Assembly (NCBI GenBank): GCA_914767715.1
Contig: OU612069.1
Coordinates: 992,001-1,056,000 of the forward strand
Length of the DNA stretch: 64,000 bases
Source of the DNA: Membranipora membranacea
Lineage: Eukaryota; Bryozoa; Gymnolaemata; Cheilostomatida; Membraniporidae
Reading direction: 5' to 3'
Each line of letters begins with the position of its first letter. The stretch's first letter is position 1. The position numbers and the translations under genes were made by a program. This document shows positions 24,501 through 35,147 of the stretch, piece after piece. The notes under the pieces are model-generated. The model made no database searches. It saw only the letters and a list, made by a program, of their open reading frames with translations, and was not told the DNA's origin.

Positions 24501-27500
24501 TGTACAGTTCAATCTGCCTGATCACTTTCAATGGGATTAGCTTATTGAATTGAACAAGATTCTCAGTGTCTATTTGCCAATTGTTTACCTTTTACTTGAC
24601 ATCAACATCTTAGCCAAGCAGCTGAGTTCAAGCATAATTGGATGTATTGTTGTTATCCAAGTTGTTTACCCATGAAGTCATAATCAAGATGAGCCAGTCA
24701 GAATGTTAATTTTGTTGACATTGGCATTCATAGGCAACCTGCACAGAACTTAAAAGGTACCAGTAGATTTAAAAATGGTTAACCCCTTGGGTAAACACAC
24801 AGATTATCGTAATGAGCTAGCAGCAGATTATCAAGAGCTGAGCCAGATACAACCACTGTATGTTGTATCTGGCTCAGCTCTTGTAGTTGACCAAGTAGCA
24901 GAGGAAAATCAATGAAACATGGTTGCAAATACCGGATAATAAGGGCGCAAGAGATTTTTTTGCAAAGCAATCTCATTTTTGGCATAGTTACTCTGTACTA
25001 TGATGAGCTTGGAAGCAGAGTTTGGTGAAATAATTTGATGAAAATATACAAATGGAAGGAAGGAATATTGAGGTAATTAAGTCATTATGCCTGTTAAAGG
25101 CTAACCTCCCTGCTTGTGGCACACAATCTGACAGCTTAAAATGTATTACTGTAAACGTTGTTGTCTTGTCACTAGCCTAACATTTAAATACTATCGTTAC
25201 TAGTGCCAACACCTGCTAGGGAACTACCATCCAAGAGTGAGAGAGAAAAATGCCACAATTGCTTCCTGTACACCATATAACTGACATGGCTGGGAATGAT
25301 AAAGTTTAACATCAAGGGCTCCTTTGTAGACAGGTAATGAATGTATACCAGGTTTACAATAGATTTACCTTTGCCTCTCTCTACCCACATACCATAGCGT
25401 TCAGAGCTAAATCCTTGCTCAGAGCCATTCAATCTCAAAAATCCCAAGGAGTGTAGATTAAGACTATGCCAATAATCAGTATTAATACTGCATGCTTTGA
25501 CACCAAGTATGTTTTCTAGCATCAGTCAGCATATTTTCGGTAGTTCTGTGGAGAATATGGCCTCATTCGCATATCACTTTTCTCCAATTAGGCATGTAGG
25601 GCGATTAATACAAAGTAGATCCTCGCTCAACTGGTGAGCGATGTTGTACTTTTTTATTAGTAGCAAAGTTTTGTGATAATTCTGCTAGCATAATTTAGCT
25701 GATGTATTCTATTTATGCAGTTGCTGCCTACATTCTCAGATTGCACAAAATATAGCTTAGGGTAGGCCTACAGTACAACACAGAAGAGTTGAACATAGGT
25801 ATTTTGTCGGCTCATCATTATACTCAATACTCAGAATTTTCTGTGCTTACAAAAATTGTGAGGAAGACAATTCGAATGGAATGCTTTCATTGTAGCAGCT
25901 AGCTTGCCTGGTCATCTAAATACAAACTCATTGAATACAATGTCAATCCACTTATACAATATTGACTAGAACTGGGCTAGAACTGTAAAGGATTATACTA
26001 TAACAATACAATAGCAATAATTAATGTAGTTTATTGGGCAGGCAGGGTTAATTATACAATAATGTTGCTGGTTGGGTAATGATATATGGGGCATGAAACT
26101 CAGTGTATGTCCTGAAAATCTGAGGTCTGTAGCTCAATAATTGCTTATTATGCCAGCTACAAAAGAAGCTTTCTCTCAAGCATCACAAATCAGTAAAATA
26201 ATGTGTAGGCTTATTTTCTTTTTAGCAGCAGCATGGCTTCGAATGGTCTGACACCACAAATTTTTATATCATTGGATTGCTCATCTTCTGAGGAACACAG
26301 TGGTCACTTTCTTTAGTAAACAAGGAAAATATCTATTAACATATCGAAAGCTTTATGGAAAACAGTTAAAAAATGATATAAATTGCTGCCCTGCTGCCGG
26401 CTTATGTATGCAATTATTCCACTTTCATGGGGGCAAAGAAATACACAGTTTGTGAGTGTGTCCTGAAAATCTGAGGTCTGTAGCTCAATAATTGTTTATG
26501 CCAGCTACAAAAGAAGCTTTCTCTAAAGCATCACAAATCAGTAAAATAATGTGTAGGCGCATTTTCTTTTGAGCAGCAGCATGGCTTCGAATGGTCTGAC
26601 ACCACAAATTTTTATATCATTGGATTGCTCATCTTCTGAGGAACACAGTGGTTATTTTCTTTAGTAAACAAGGAAAATATCTACCAACATATCGAGAGCT
26701 TTAAGGAAAACAATTAAAAAATTATATTAATTGCTGCCCTGCTGCCGGCTTATGTATGAAATTATTCCACTTTCATGGGGGGCAAAGAAATACACAGTTT
26801 GTGAGTGTGTCCTGAAAATCTGAGGTCTGTAGCTCAATATTTTCTTATGCCAGCTACAAAAGAAGCTTTTTCTAAAGCATCACAAATCAGTAAAACAATG
26901 TGTAGCCAAATTATCTTTTGAGCAGCAGCATAACTTCTAAAGGTCTGACAGCACAAATTTTTATATCATTGGATTCCTCATCTCCCCAGGAACATAGTGT
27001 TAATTTTTTTATTAAAAAAGGAAAACATCTCCCAACACTTCGAGAGCTTTAGTGAAAACAGTTTGAAAATGATAAAATTGCTGCCCTGCTGCCGGCATAT
27101 GTATGCAACTACTCCATTTTCATGGCGGGCATTTTTTGAGTATGATCTGAAAATCTGAGGTCTGTAGCTCGACAACTTATTTTGTTTGCAACAAAAAAGG
27201 AATCCTCTTTACAATCATTATGATTTATAGCCATATTGAGAGTATAAAAAATTTGGCACCAACTCGAACCCCGAGCTCTGCGTTGACGAAATAGAGAATT
27301 ATCCACTGAGCTACACAGACATGTTGTATCAAAATAAGAGTGTCTGCCTTAAATTTAGTGGAGCATGAATTCTGTATTACAATAATTACATTACATTACT
27401 GATGATGAATACACACACAATCAGCATATTTGTGCACAGCTAAATCATCGCAAATCAATAAAATAATGTAGAAGCACATTTTCTTTTGAGCAGCAGCATG

Positions 27501-29000
27501 GCTTCAAATGGTCTGACACCACAAATTTTTATATCATTGGATTGCTCATCTTCTGAGGAACATAGTGGTTATTTTTTTTAGTAAACAAGGAAAATATCTA
27601 CCAACATATCGAAAGCTTTACGGAAAACGGTTAAAAAATGATATAAATTGCTGCCCTGCTGCCGGCTTATGTATGCAATTATTCCACTTTCATGGGGGGC
27701 AAAGAAAAACACAGTTTGTGAGTGTGTCCTGAAAATCTGAGGTCTGTAGCTTGATAACTTTTTATGCCAGCCACAAAAGAAGTTTTTCGCTTTATAATTT
27801 ATATGAATTTTGGCCTTTTCGAGATGTGGAGATAACTCGGGTTCACAAAATTACCTTATATGCCCTGAGAAGGGACGTTCTGCTGACATATAAGGTCAGG
27901 TTTTCCTACTTCATCCTCTCATCCCAAGAAAGAAGGACCTATGAGTTACAGCGACACAGTTAAAAGCTGTGAAACAAAATTAAGTGAGCGGATAAGTTTG
28001 CGCCACAAGCTTGCATCATTGAGAAGGAAGACCTGAGCTCCCAATTATCAGGTTTTCTCAGGATTAAGATTGTATACTCAGAAACGTACACTTGGTTAGG
28101 AACTGACTCATTAAGTAGTAAACAGTTTTGCACCATTCCTATATGCATGATGATTTGTGAATTACATGTTTGTTACTTCATCCCTGTCTACTGAGTAACC
28201 ATGTCAGGAAAGTACAGTAATTTCCTAATTTCTGCCTAGTGACCACATCATTACCTTCAAACGTCCCCCTTCCACGACAAAGTTGACTTCACATGTGGGT
28301 AGAAATTGTCACCAATAATTGCAAAACATCATTCATCAATAAATTGATCAATTGATACAGGGTGGACAACAAATTTGACTTGTAGAAAACACATCATAGA
28401 TTAGTGAAACATGTATTTGTCTTCTGTGGGTATCAGGCATATTGAATAAATCTTATAGTTACAACCCTAGCTTAGCATTATTTAGCTGTTACTAGTTTGT
28501 TTGTGAAGTGACAATAGACATAATCAGTCATAGCTTAAACACAAACCTGTCTCAGTTTATTTGCTATGAGTTAGATCCTTTGATCAAGATAGGATGTTAT
28601 CTTTGCTTTGCTTGCTTAGCTTACATAATTCATCTAAGCCTTCAAGTGAAAGTGATAATACAGTATTTCAAATAGTAAGCCAACACTAAAATACTGTACT
28701 GGATTCCATAACACATTCCTCTAGTGTTAAGTTTCCACAGTTTGGATATGCGTGCTAAGGCTAATATGTCAGCAGTTCTATGTGTGTTATACTGAGCATT
28801 CAGTGGCAGTAAACTGCTGTCACTATGTTGGAAGCATTAATTCATCATGGGATAGGTTGTGCATTTACAACCTAACTTCTAATTATTTTATTTACAGGAA
28901 CGAGGATGGATCTAAGATCGGAGGACCGGGTGGGTCAGCAGCCAGCCTTACTTCCTCTATGATTATCCTAGTTACTGGGGCTATCTTATCTTTCTTCTAA
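15554..29000 (+). CDS. GPI-anchored ten-cysteine Ly6/three-finger-like protein B (4 exons, 153 aa)
   Basis: Exons are 15554-15620, 15837-15956, 16418-16589 and 28898-29000; phases 1, 1 and 2 match the paralog at 12118. Residues 1-22 are a signal peptide (ISICIGVCLLAPIIDA). Ten cysteines follow at 26, 29, 37, 50, 53, 73, 90, 100, 104 and 109, with IQCKVC at the start and CTHTCDTAFCSND at the end. The last exon gives a small-residue stretch (GGPGGSAAS) followed by the hydrophobic tail MIILVTGAILSFF ending at the stop, a textbook GPI-attachment signal, so the protein should sit on the outer cell surface. The final intron is 12.3 kb. The distant exon is assigned because the phase fits and its first residues (WNEDGSKIGG) align with exon 4 of the paralog (WYENGTRIEG). 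An AATAAA lies at 29376-29381. Ly6-type folding is inferred. Confidence 0.8.
17055..17144 (+). repeat. Dispersed repeat, copy 1
   Basis: About 90 bp containing CTAACTAAGAAGTCTAGCTA recurs at 20246-20332 with few changes, in the same orientation and in the same intron. It has no coding content. The second copy is fused to a perfect hairpin. Confidence 0.7.
18376..19263 (+). CDS. Speculative two-exon membrane micropeptide (35 aa)
   Basis: A start codon at 18376 opens 29 codons (MKKRVFGWFIADVIQLVVSI and onward to QFKQ), directly followed by a GTAAGC donor at 18463. An acceptor at 19241-19242 continues in phase for RIQEKD and a TGA at 19261-19263. The product would be a single hydrophobic segment with a charged tail. 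I do not recognise it, and short open stretches between chance splice-like sites are common in DNA of this composition. It would be nested inside the last intron of the Ly6-like gene on the same strand. Confidence 0.2.
19509..19613. repeat. Imperfect hairpin, ~40-bp arms with C/G-rich ends
   Basis: The left arm (about 19509-19550: pyrimidine tract, then CTTCACCTGC and CTACCTTATCAA) is mirrored by the right arm (about 19573-19613: TTGATAAGGTAG, GCAGGTGAAG, then a G run), with a ~22-nt loop. It may be a small foldback element. It lies within the Ly6-like intron. Confidence 0.65.
20195..20263. repeat. Perfect 30-bp hairpin with 9-nt loop
   Basis: GTCTACTCATTCTTCACGAC and the following ten bases (to 20224) are exactly reverse-complemented at 20234-20263, with the loop AATAGTACT between. 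The right arm runs into the second copy of the dispersed repeat (20246-20332), which suggests that the palindrome formed by inverted duplication of the edge of that repeat. Confidence 0.9.
20246..20332 (+). repeat. Dispersed repeat, copy 2
   Basis: This matches 17055-17144 over its full length with scattered differences. Unlike copy 1, it is preceded by an inverted copy of its own first bases, forming the hairpin at 20195-20263. Confidence 0.7.
23617..23745 (+). repeat. Diverged repeat with an inverted partner at ~25365-25465
   Basis: The stretch from AATCTACGCTCCTTGGGATT through ATGTGGGTAGAGAGGAGCAA is found inverted and diverged at about 25365-25465. Both lie in the Ly6-like intron. The element type is unknown; the open frame in the partner has no recognisable domain. 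Confidence 0.5.
24832..24883. repeat. Perfect 22-bp hairpin with 8-nt loop
   Basis: CAAGAGCTGAGCCAGATACA plus AC at 24832-24853 is exactly complemented at 24862-24883; the loop is CACTGTAT. The size resembles a small-RNA stem, but perfect pairing over the whole arm is more like a short palindromic element than an animal microRNA precursor. Confidence 0.85.
26109..27790. repeat. Tandem array of a ~350-bp repeat, interrupted by a SINE-like insertion
   Basis: The phrase CCTGAAAATCTGAGGTCTGT recurs at 26111, 26462 and 26811, in altered form at about 27145, and again at about 27728. Between copies the sequence is conserved (for example GCTGCCCTGCTGCCGGCTTA and ATTCCACTTTCATGGGG). The first three units are about 350 bp each; the fourth is split by a ~225-bp insertion at roughly 27215-27440. 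The array may be a short satellite block or the internal repeat of a larger element. No coding content was seen. Confidence 0.85.
27254..27321 (-). repeat. tRNA-like head of a SINE inserted in the tandem array
   Basis: On the minus strand the segment reads GTGTAGCTCAGTGGATAATT at its start (a good A box) and GGGGTTCGAGTTGG near its end (a near-consensus B box), 68 nt in all. It lies in the non-repetitive insertion that splits the fourth 350-bp unit, so a tRNA-derived SINE is more likely than a functional tRNA gene. I could not draw a convincing acceptor stem. Confidence 0.65.
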
Positions 29001-29684
29001 AAGGAAATATCCATACAAATAGATGAAGCCAAACTGAAACTGTAGTCTCAGAAACCTGACTATTTATGGTGCAACTTAACAGCAGCAGTATCAGTGCTGT
29101 GCAAAAAAAAACAAGACTAAACAAAATATTTGTAAATGTAATGAGACAACTCCTATGCAAATCATATTCAATACAATTGAGTTTTCTACTCACTGATTTT
29201 AATGCATGTATGACACTTCATTTTAACTATTGTACGATTATATTTGGAGTAACATATTATTTTGTTGTTACAGAATTTAGAATGATGTCGTCAAATTTAA
29301 TCAATGTGAATATGAACTTTTCCGGTTTTACATTTCTCATAAAGCTTTCAAACTTTGCTCACCATTATAAGTGCCAATAAATAATGATAACAGCCATAAA
29401 ACAAATACCTTAACTTAGGTACATATGTGAAACGCTCATAAACCAGGGAATTACCTGCCATATTGTTTTTAACAAATATGGATGTACGTATGGGGCACTG
29501 ACCATCAGGAATAGGGTGATTGTCAAAATTACAGTTCAATGAGCCCTCTTACGCAATCAGAACTAGTCATGCGTAGTTTTTTTGCATACACCAAGAAATG
29601 TTAAGAGAATCCTTACGGCTAATTACAATTTGTATCGCTACTAATTTACACAACCGTCATTTCTCCATCACATCGTAGAGCTGG

Positions 29685-32600
29685 TTATTCAGGGTATTGT
29701 CTGGTATCTGAATCAACAAATGGCCATATCCAAACCAACACCCATCGTTTGCCCAGAAGTCTTGTTATATTTTGTGTGAGAGTTGTCTCCTCTTTAGGTG
29801 GAATCCCTTTTTGTATTTCATGTTTAGTTCTCCCTGATATTAGCTGTGAGGCCTGAGAGTATATGAGGCCTGTGAATAACACCAGCAGCAACAGACCTGT
29901 AATAAATCAACAGTCAATATCATAAACAGGCACAATCAGAAGTACTCGCATTGAGGCACTGAGGCATTTAAATGTGGGTGACTTAACAACATTGAATTGG
30001 GTAATAGCATTGGAATTATAATTGTCTTGCAGTTCAAATACCAGCAAGAAAGGCCTAGACTCAAGACAACACAAATCCTAAATGAAGAACATTTAAACCT
30101 AAGAATGGACGGTCCTCTGTCTAATAGCCATGAACAGAGTGGCACTGTCGTTTGGTGGATAGTACCTGTATCTGGGGGCTTACTCCACCTATTATGAGAA
30201 CTTTCAACTTGTAGGATGCATTCTACTTTCTGGGATGTATAACACCCGCAGTATGAGTACATAGGGGCCTTGTGACCCTATTCAGGTAAAGGCAAATCTC
30301 TGTTTTGCTAAACAGTACATTTGATAGACTAGATAATTAAGTTACAAACAATGCAATATGTCCCACATTATCACCAAAATGAACTTTGTCTATCTCCATA
30401 TTAAATTGCAGACAATTCTGTGCACTTTCCATAATGTGGTTCGGACAGAGTTGCCAATTTGTGACTATTAGCTTGAGAAAGAATGCCGGCAAATTATTTT
30501 TTAAAAGAATCCATAAAATCAACAGCGACCATTTCAATCTGTCCAAAAACAGTTGAACTTTTGGCCTCAGTAAGTTTACAGACTACAACACTGCCATAGG
30601 CAGCACTTTCAGGTGCCATTCTCATTGCATCGTCAGCGCCCTGCTTGGTTAAATCATTTTTTTACCTCAGTGATTATAATAAAAAATTCCCCTGTCCAGT
30701 AGTGGTCTCACCTAGGAATGTTAGAAAGTTGATGAGTAGATGGTATAATGTGTACTCTCTTAGTAAGACTGGGAAGTGAGGTATACATATAGTCAGTATA
30801 GAATAAACATCACATCCTAATATCTGTAACAGAAATCAGGAGGAGACGATTTGTAAGATAATTAGTAAATGCTCATGGTTCACCAAGGTACGTGGGCATC
30901 TTTCGATTGACAAATATGCTCTTTATCATTGTTCCCTAAGACTATGAAGAACGAGGCCTGTCAGAGGTATTGTTCTCAAATCACTCACTGCTTGATGGAA
31001 CCATTTACCTAATGAGTGAGAGGTCTGGGAAAAAATTAGTGTAATTGTAAGAAGAGAAAAGCAATTTTTTGAGGAGATTTTTAGCTTTGATAATTGATAT
31101 TTGAAAGAATCTTGAAAGGGTCTTGAAAAAATTTTCATTTGATGGTTGTGATTCAAAATCAATTACATAAAATTTGTGTCAGTGGATTGAGGATCAGATT
31201 CCTAATGACAAGTTGGGTTAATAAGAGTATGCAGTGTTCATTCCCGAGTATGCTACTCTACAGCTGTCTGAGTCTGAACAACTGATATGGAAGGAGTCAA
31301 ACAGTTACTAGTACACAGTATGTGGCTTAGCTCCAGTACATAGAATGTGGCTTAGCTGCTCATAATCAGTCTTATGGCCTGATGTCTACTGTTAGAAACA
31401 AGCCATATTGGACAGTAGACCTAGTTGTATATTTGAGTGGGCCATAGTTTTTGACCAGAACTCTAGTCAGCCAGGGATGATGGACGAAGAATATGCGAAA
31501 ACATGACACACTTAAAAATTCTATCAGAGATTTACATGATACTGACATTATGACTTTAGATTGAATGTGTCTAATTGAAAGAATTATAATTTTTATGTAT
31601 AGAGTTATCTGCTCCTCAACAAAAAGAAGATAACTTATCAGAGAATTTTTGATAACATCGATGCTTTTTATGATACAATATGTACTGACATTATATACTG
31701 TCAGTACGTCATACCGAGAAAATGTATTTTATCTGGTATTGTGTAATAAATATACATACAAAATAATTTCTCATTCTCACCTTGGGTCAAAAACTGTTAT
31801 TGTGTACGTCAACATATACATAAGAGTAATATTACTTACATCACAGACAAATCTAAGGTTGTATATATTCTCTATTATAGCTACAGACCAGAGATAGCCA
31901 CACATTACTATAAAATATCTCTGGTTTTTCTCTCCTATACAATTACCGGCAAACCTGTAAATATACAAATGAACGCACTGGACCAAGTATAAACCTGCAC
32001 CTGGTCATGTTATCCTAAACTACTTCTGATAGATTGAGTCAAAGTATGTAAGCAAAAATGTGATCATTGAAGGTTTCACAGAGATTTTAATTTCACCCTG
32101 TATCACATTTAGAGTTGCCCCCCCCCCCCCTCTACTTTGAGACACAAATACAGGCTTATTGAAATAAACTTGACATACGAGATATTTGGGTGGTTCATTG
32201 ATCAACTCTTACCGCCATTTATAGACCCAGTTCCTCCTCAGCTACAGGAATTAAAGAGCAGTATGGAAGAATTTGAATAAGACACTTCCAAAGACACTAT
32301 CAGGTACCTGTGAGTCAAGATTTTGCACTCTCAGTACCAATTATACAGGAAACATTGAGAATCTTCACTTTCAAATAATATAGTCAGTTTGAACCACCGA
32401 TGTTTTCAACTTAGTTTGATATGCAATTTAAGTATTCACGGCCAGGAGAAATGAGACAATGACAGCAGGGAGGGGATGTGACTCCAGGTGTTTTTACACC
32501 TGCAAGCTCACTAACCACCCTGTTAGTAGTTATGACCTAAAGATAAATTGCTGTGACCTTGTAATATCTAGCTATGAATGATGACTCAATTTGATCATAT

Positions 32601-34423
32601 TATTTGATAACATAGCCTAGTGTGGGAAATGTTCTATAAAATGAAATACTGGCATTTTAATTCATTCAAATATTGTTTGATGCTTGGACATGCGAAAAAT
32701 TTGTCTAGCAGTTTTCTCCTATATTATGGCTGCCTTCATTTACTTTGTGCTATCCACTCTTAGTCCTTTTATAATGCAATTTGAGCCCAACACATCGTTC
32801 TTCCACTTGCCACCAAGACTATCAGAAGTCCCCCACCCCCACAGCCTTTATCAGTAATCAGAGTAACAAGTGTCCCACAATGCAATATTCCCAAATCTCC
32901 CATTACATAGTTTCAATGATAATGTGTTATTCCTCAACATGATATCTTGGGAGTTTTTGGTCAAAATTTCATTGTGGGAATGTTGTCAGCATGCATACTT
33001 ATTAATAACTACCTGTCAGTCTTACCAGCAGTGATGATCCCTTCTCTCTATACAAACATTACAGATCTTACAGTGATGTGATTGGTCGGTCTGAACTCGT
33101 CTGCATATAACACAGATATCCTGTAATATACCAATAGAGCATCAGAAGGGTAAACAACCATTATATGAAGGCAAATAGTAGATGTTATCTTGATGAAGCT
33201 GCAATTGAGATTTAATAACATTGTCAACCGCTGTAATTGTAGTGTAATGCCACAAAATCTCACTTGCAGTCATTTTGCCTTTGCATGCATTTTCTTGGCT
33301 TGGAAAGAGCCTCATTATGCAGGATAACTGAAATAATCACAAATGGGTTTACTCATTATTTTAAACAAGCATTATTTCCATAACGCAAAATGCCAATTGA
33401 TGCAGTGCAGCCCACTTCATACTAACGCTTGTGGAGTAAAGTATTCGCCTTTGAAATTAATTGCTAGCTAATATTAACTCAGCCAAATTACTTTAAATAT
33501 AGCCTCACACCTCACTGGTGCATCATTGCGCTAGCTATTATTGTTTATTTATCTGCCCTAAATATGCTAAACTGAACTCTAACTATCTACTCCTCCTGGG
33601 TAATTAAAACAAACCAATGATAGCGTTATACCTGGTCGCCTCCATCTCCAGTTATAGTGTAAGTGTTACAAAGTTTAGTTCTATTATCAGATGTTGTTAC
33701 ATTGTATAGATTACAAAACACCTGTACAGCTGAGAATATCAGATAGCCTACAAATACAATAAAGCATTGTTATATTAGGTAGCCAATCATATCACAATCA
33801 TTATGATACATGGGGGAATTCCTTTGGGAAAACTCAGGGTCAGTGTGTGATGAGAATTATAACATATTACAAATAGTGATTCTCGGGGGAGAGTTGTAAT
33901 TACACAAACCTGAGTTCAAAGTTATAATGCCTTTGATATCAGAGATAGTAATTACATAACCAAGTGAAGTAAAACTTCTAAGGACTCACTATTCGCCATA
34001 TTGTGTCATGTTACTGAGAGTGAATAGTGTTGTGTCTTTACATAGAAATGGAAGGTTTGGTTTTATCTTGAACAATTATCTTTCAAGATGCCATCAGCTA
34101 ATACAATGATACAATAATGTTAATAAAACAATTTCATTAATATCCAGTCAAGTAATAAAAAACAAAGTCGGATAATATACAGTAACATTACTCTCGGGGC
34201 ACAAACCTGTCTTCCTAGCTAAAAAAAAACAGACAAATGTTCATCATATCCAGGGCACTATAAACTTACCGTAGAATAAGATATGAAGGTTTGTTGTTTG
34301 GTATACTGATTCTATATAATGCTTTGTTACATGGTACTCGTATATGAGGTCGATCGGTGCGCCAAGTACAAATACTGTAAACGCAACTCTCTCTTTAATA
34401 CCGAGCAAATAGTATCTATCCAT
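29685..34423 (-). CDS. ZDHHC24-like: DHHC-type protein S-acyltransferase, ZDHHC24-like (6 exons, 267 aa)
   Basis: Exons, in transcript order, are 34423-34270, 33747-33632, 33120-33026, 31954-31840, 30823-30712 and 29896-29685; phases 1, 0, 2, 0 and 1 close exactly. Membrane segments lie at about residues 13-29 and 46-68 before the zinc-binding cysteine-rich domain. That domain is in exon 3 and reads CVICRR, then HHCKICNVC and RRDHHCW, with the catalytic DHHC at 118-121 and NCIG after it. Further hydrophobic segments follow in exons 4-6. The C terminus LGKRWVLVWIWPF closely matches the ending I know from ZDHHC24, which fixes the subfamily. DHHC enzymes transfer palmitate from acyl-CoA to cysteines of membrane-associated proteins, in ER, Golgi or plasma membrane. 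The start is supported by an in-frame TGA just upstream. An acceptor at 34432-34433 implies 5' non-coding exons. Confidence 0.93.
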
Positions 34424-35147
34424 CCCTCAACCTGAAAGTTAAACTAAACGTTGTACGACCGAAGTTAGTATATCTGGAAAACATGCAGAGTCCCAAATTA
34501 GTGATATTTAAGTTTGAGCACATTAGAGTCCAATTCAACAATGTGACATGTCAGGTTAAACAATCTGAATCAATACTATTTCTTGACAAGCTTTGTTTGG
34601 TGCCTCAAGTAACAAAGCTTGTCAAGACAGGTTAGGGCTGACCCATAGGCCTACTTAATTTATAGTGCACACTGGCACTCCATCAACGGATCACCTTAAA
34701 CAATTCCGATGGTCTCAAGTGGAAATAGAGAAGATAAACTTTTTTACTGAGGATTGACAATTAGGCATGTACTGATTGCCTTGGGCATGCATTGCGTAGG
34801 GGCTGAAACAGAGAGACGGTGTACTAACACACCGCGCTGTGTATACATTCAAGGCAGATAAGTCATATGGTTATCACTCGCACACTTACGTACAGGACTT
34901 GGACAGCTGCAGTAAATATGTGCTGAGACGACTCATAACTCAGTCGATCATTATCAAAGTAGAAGGCCTTGTTAATTGATACACTCGAAAAGGTGCACTT
35001 TGGGGTGTACACTAAAAATTGGTTAGTGGAAAATGCTCGATTAATATAAATATTCAACTCACCGAAGCACACTATTCTGCCTCTGAATCAACAACCCTCT
35101 AAGTAAATTAATCGTGATCGACCTGTCCTGTTACGCTGATGTCGAAC
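34424..35147 (-). other. Probable 5' non-coding exons of the ZDHHC24-like gene
   Basis: The first coding exon starts at an acceptor (CTTTCAG ending at 34432), leaving only GTTGAGGG before the ATG. Two upstream segments, 35147-35063 and 35011-34890 on the minus strand, each have a pyrimidine-AG acceptor and a strong donor (GTGAGT and GTAAGT). The first has stops in all frames, which fits untranslated sequence. Their membership of one transcript is inference. Confidence 0.4.
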
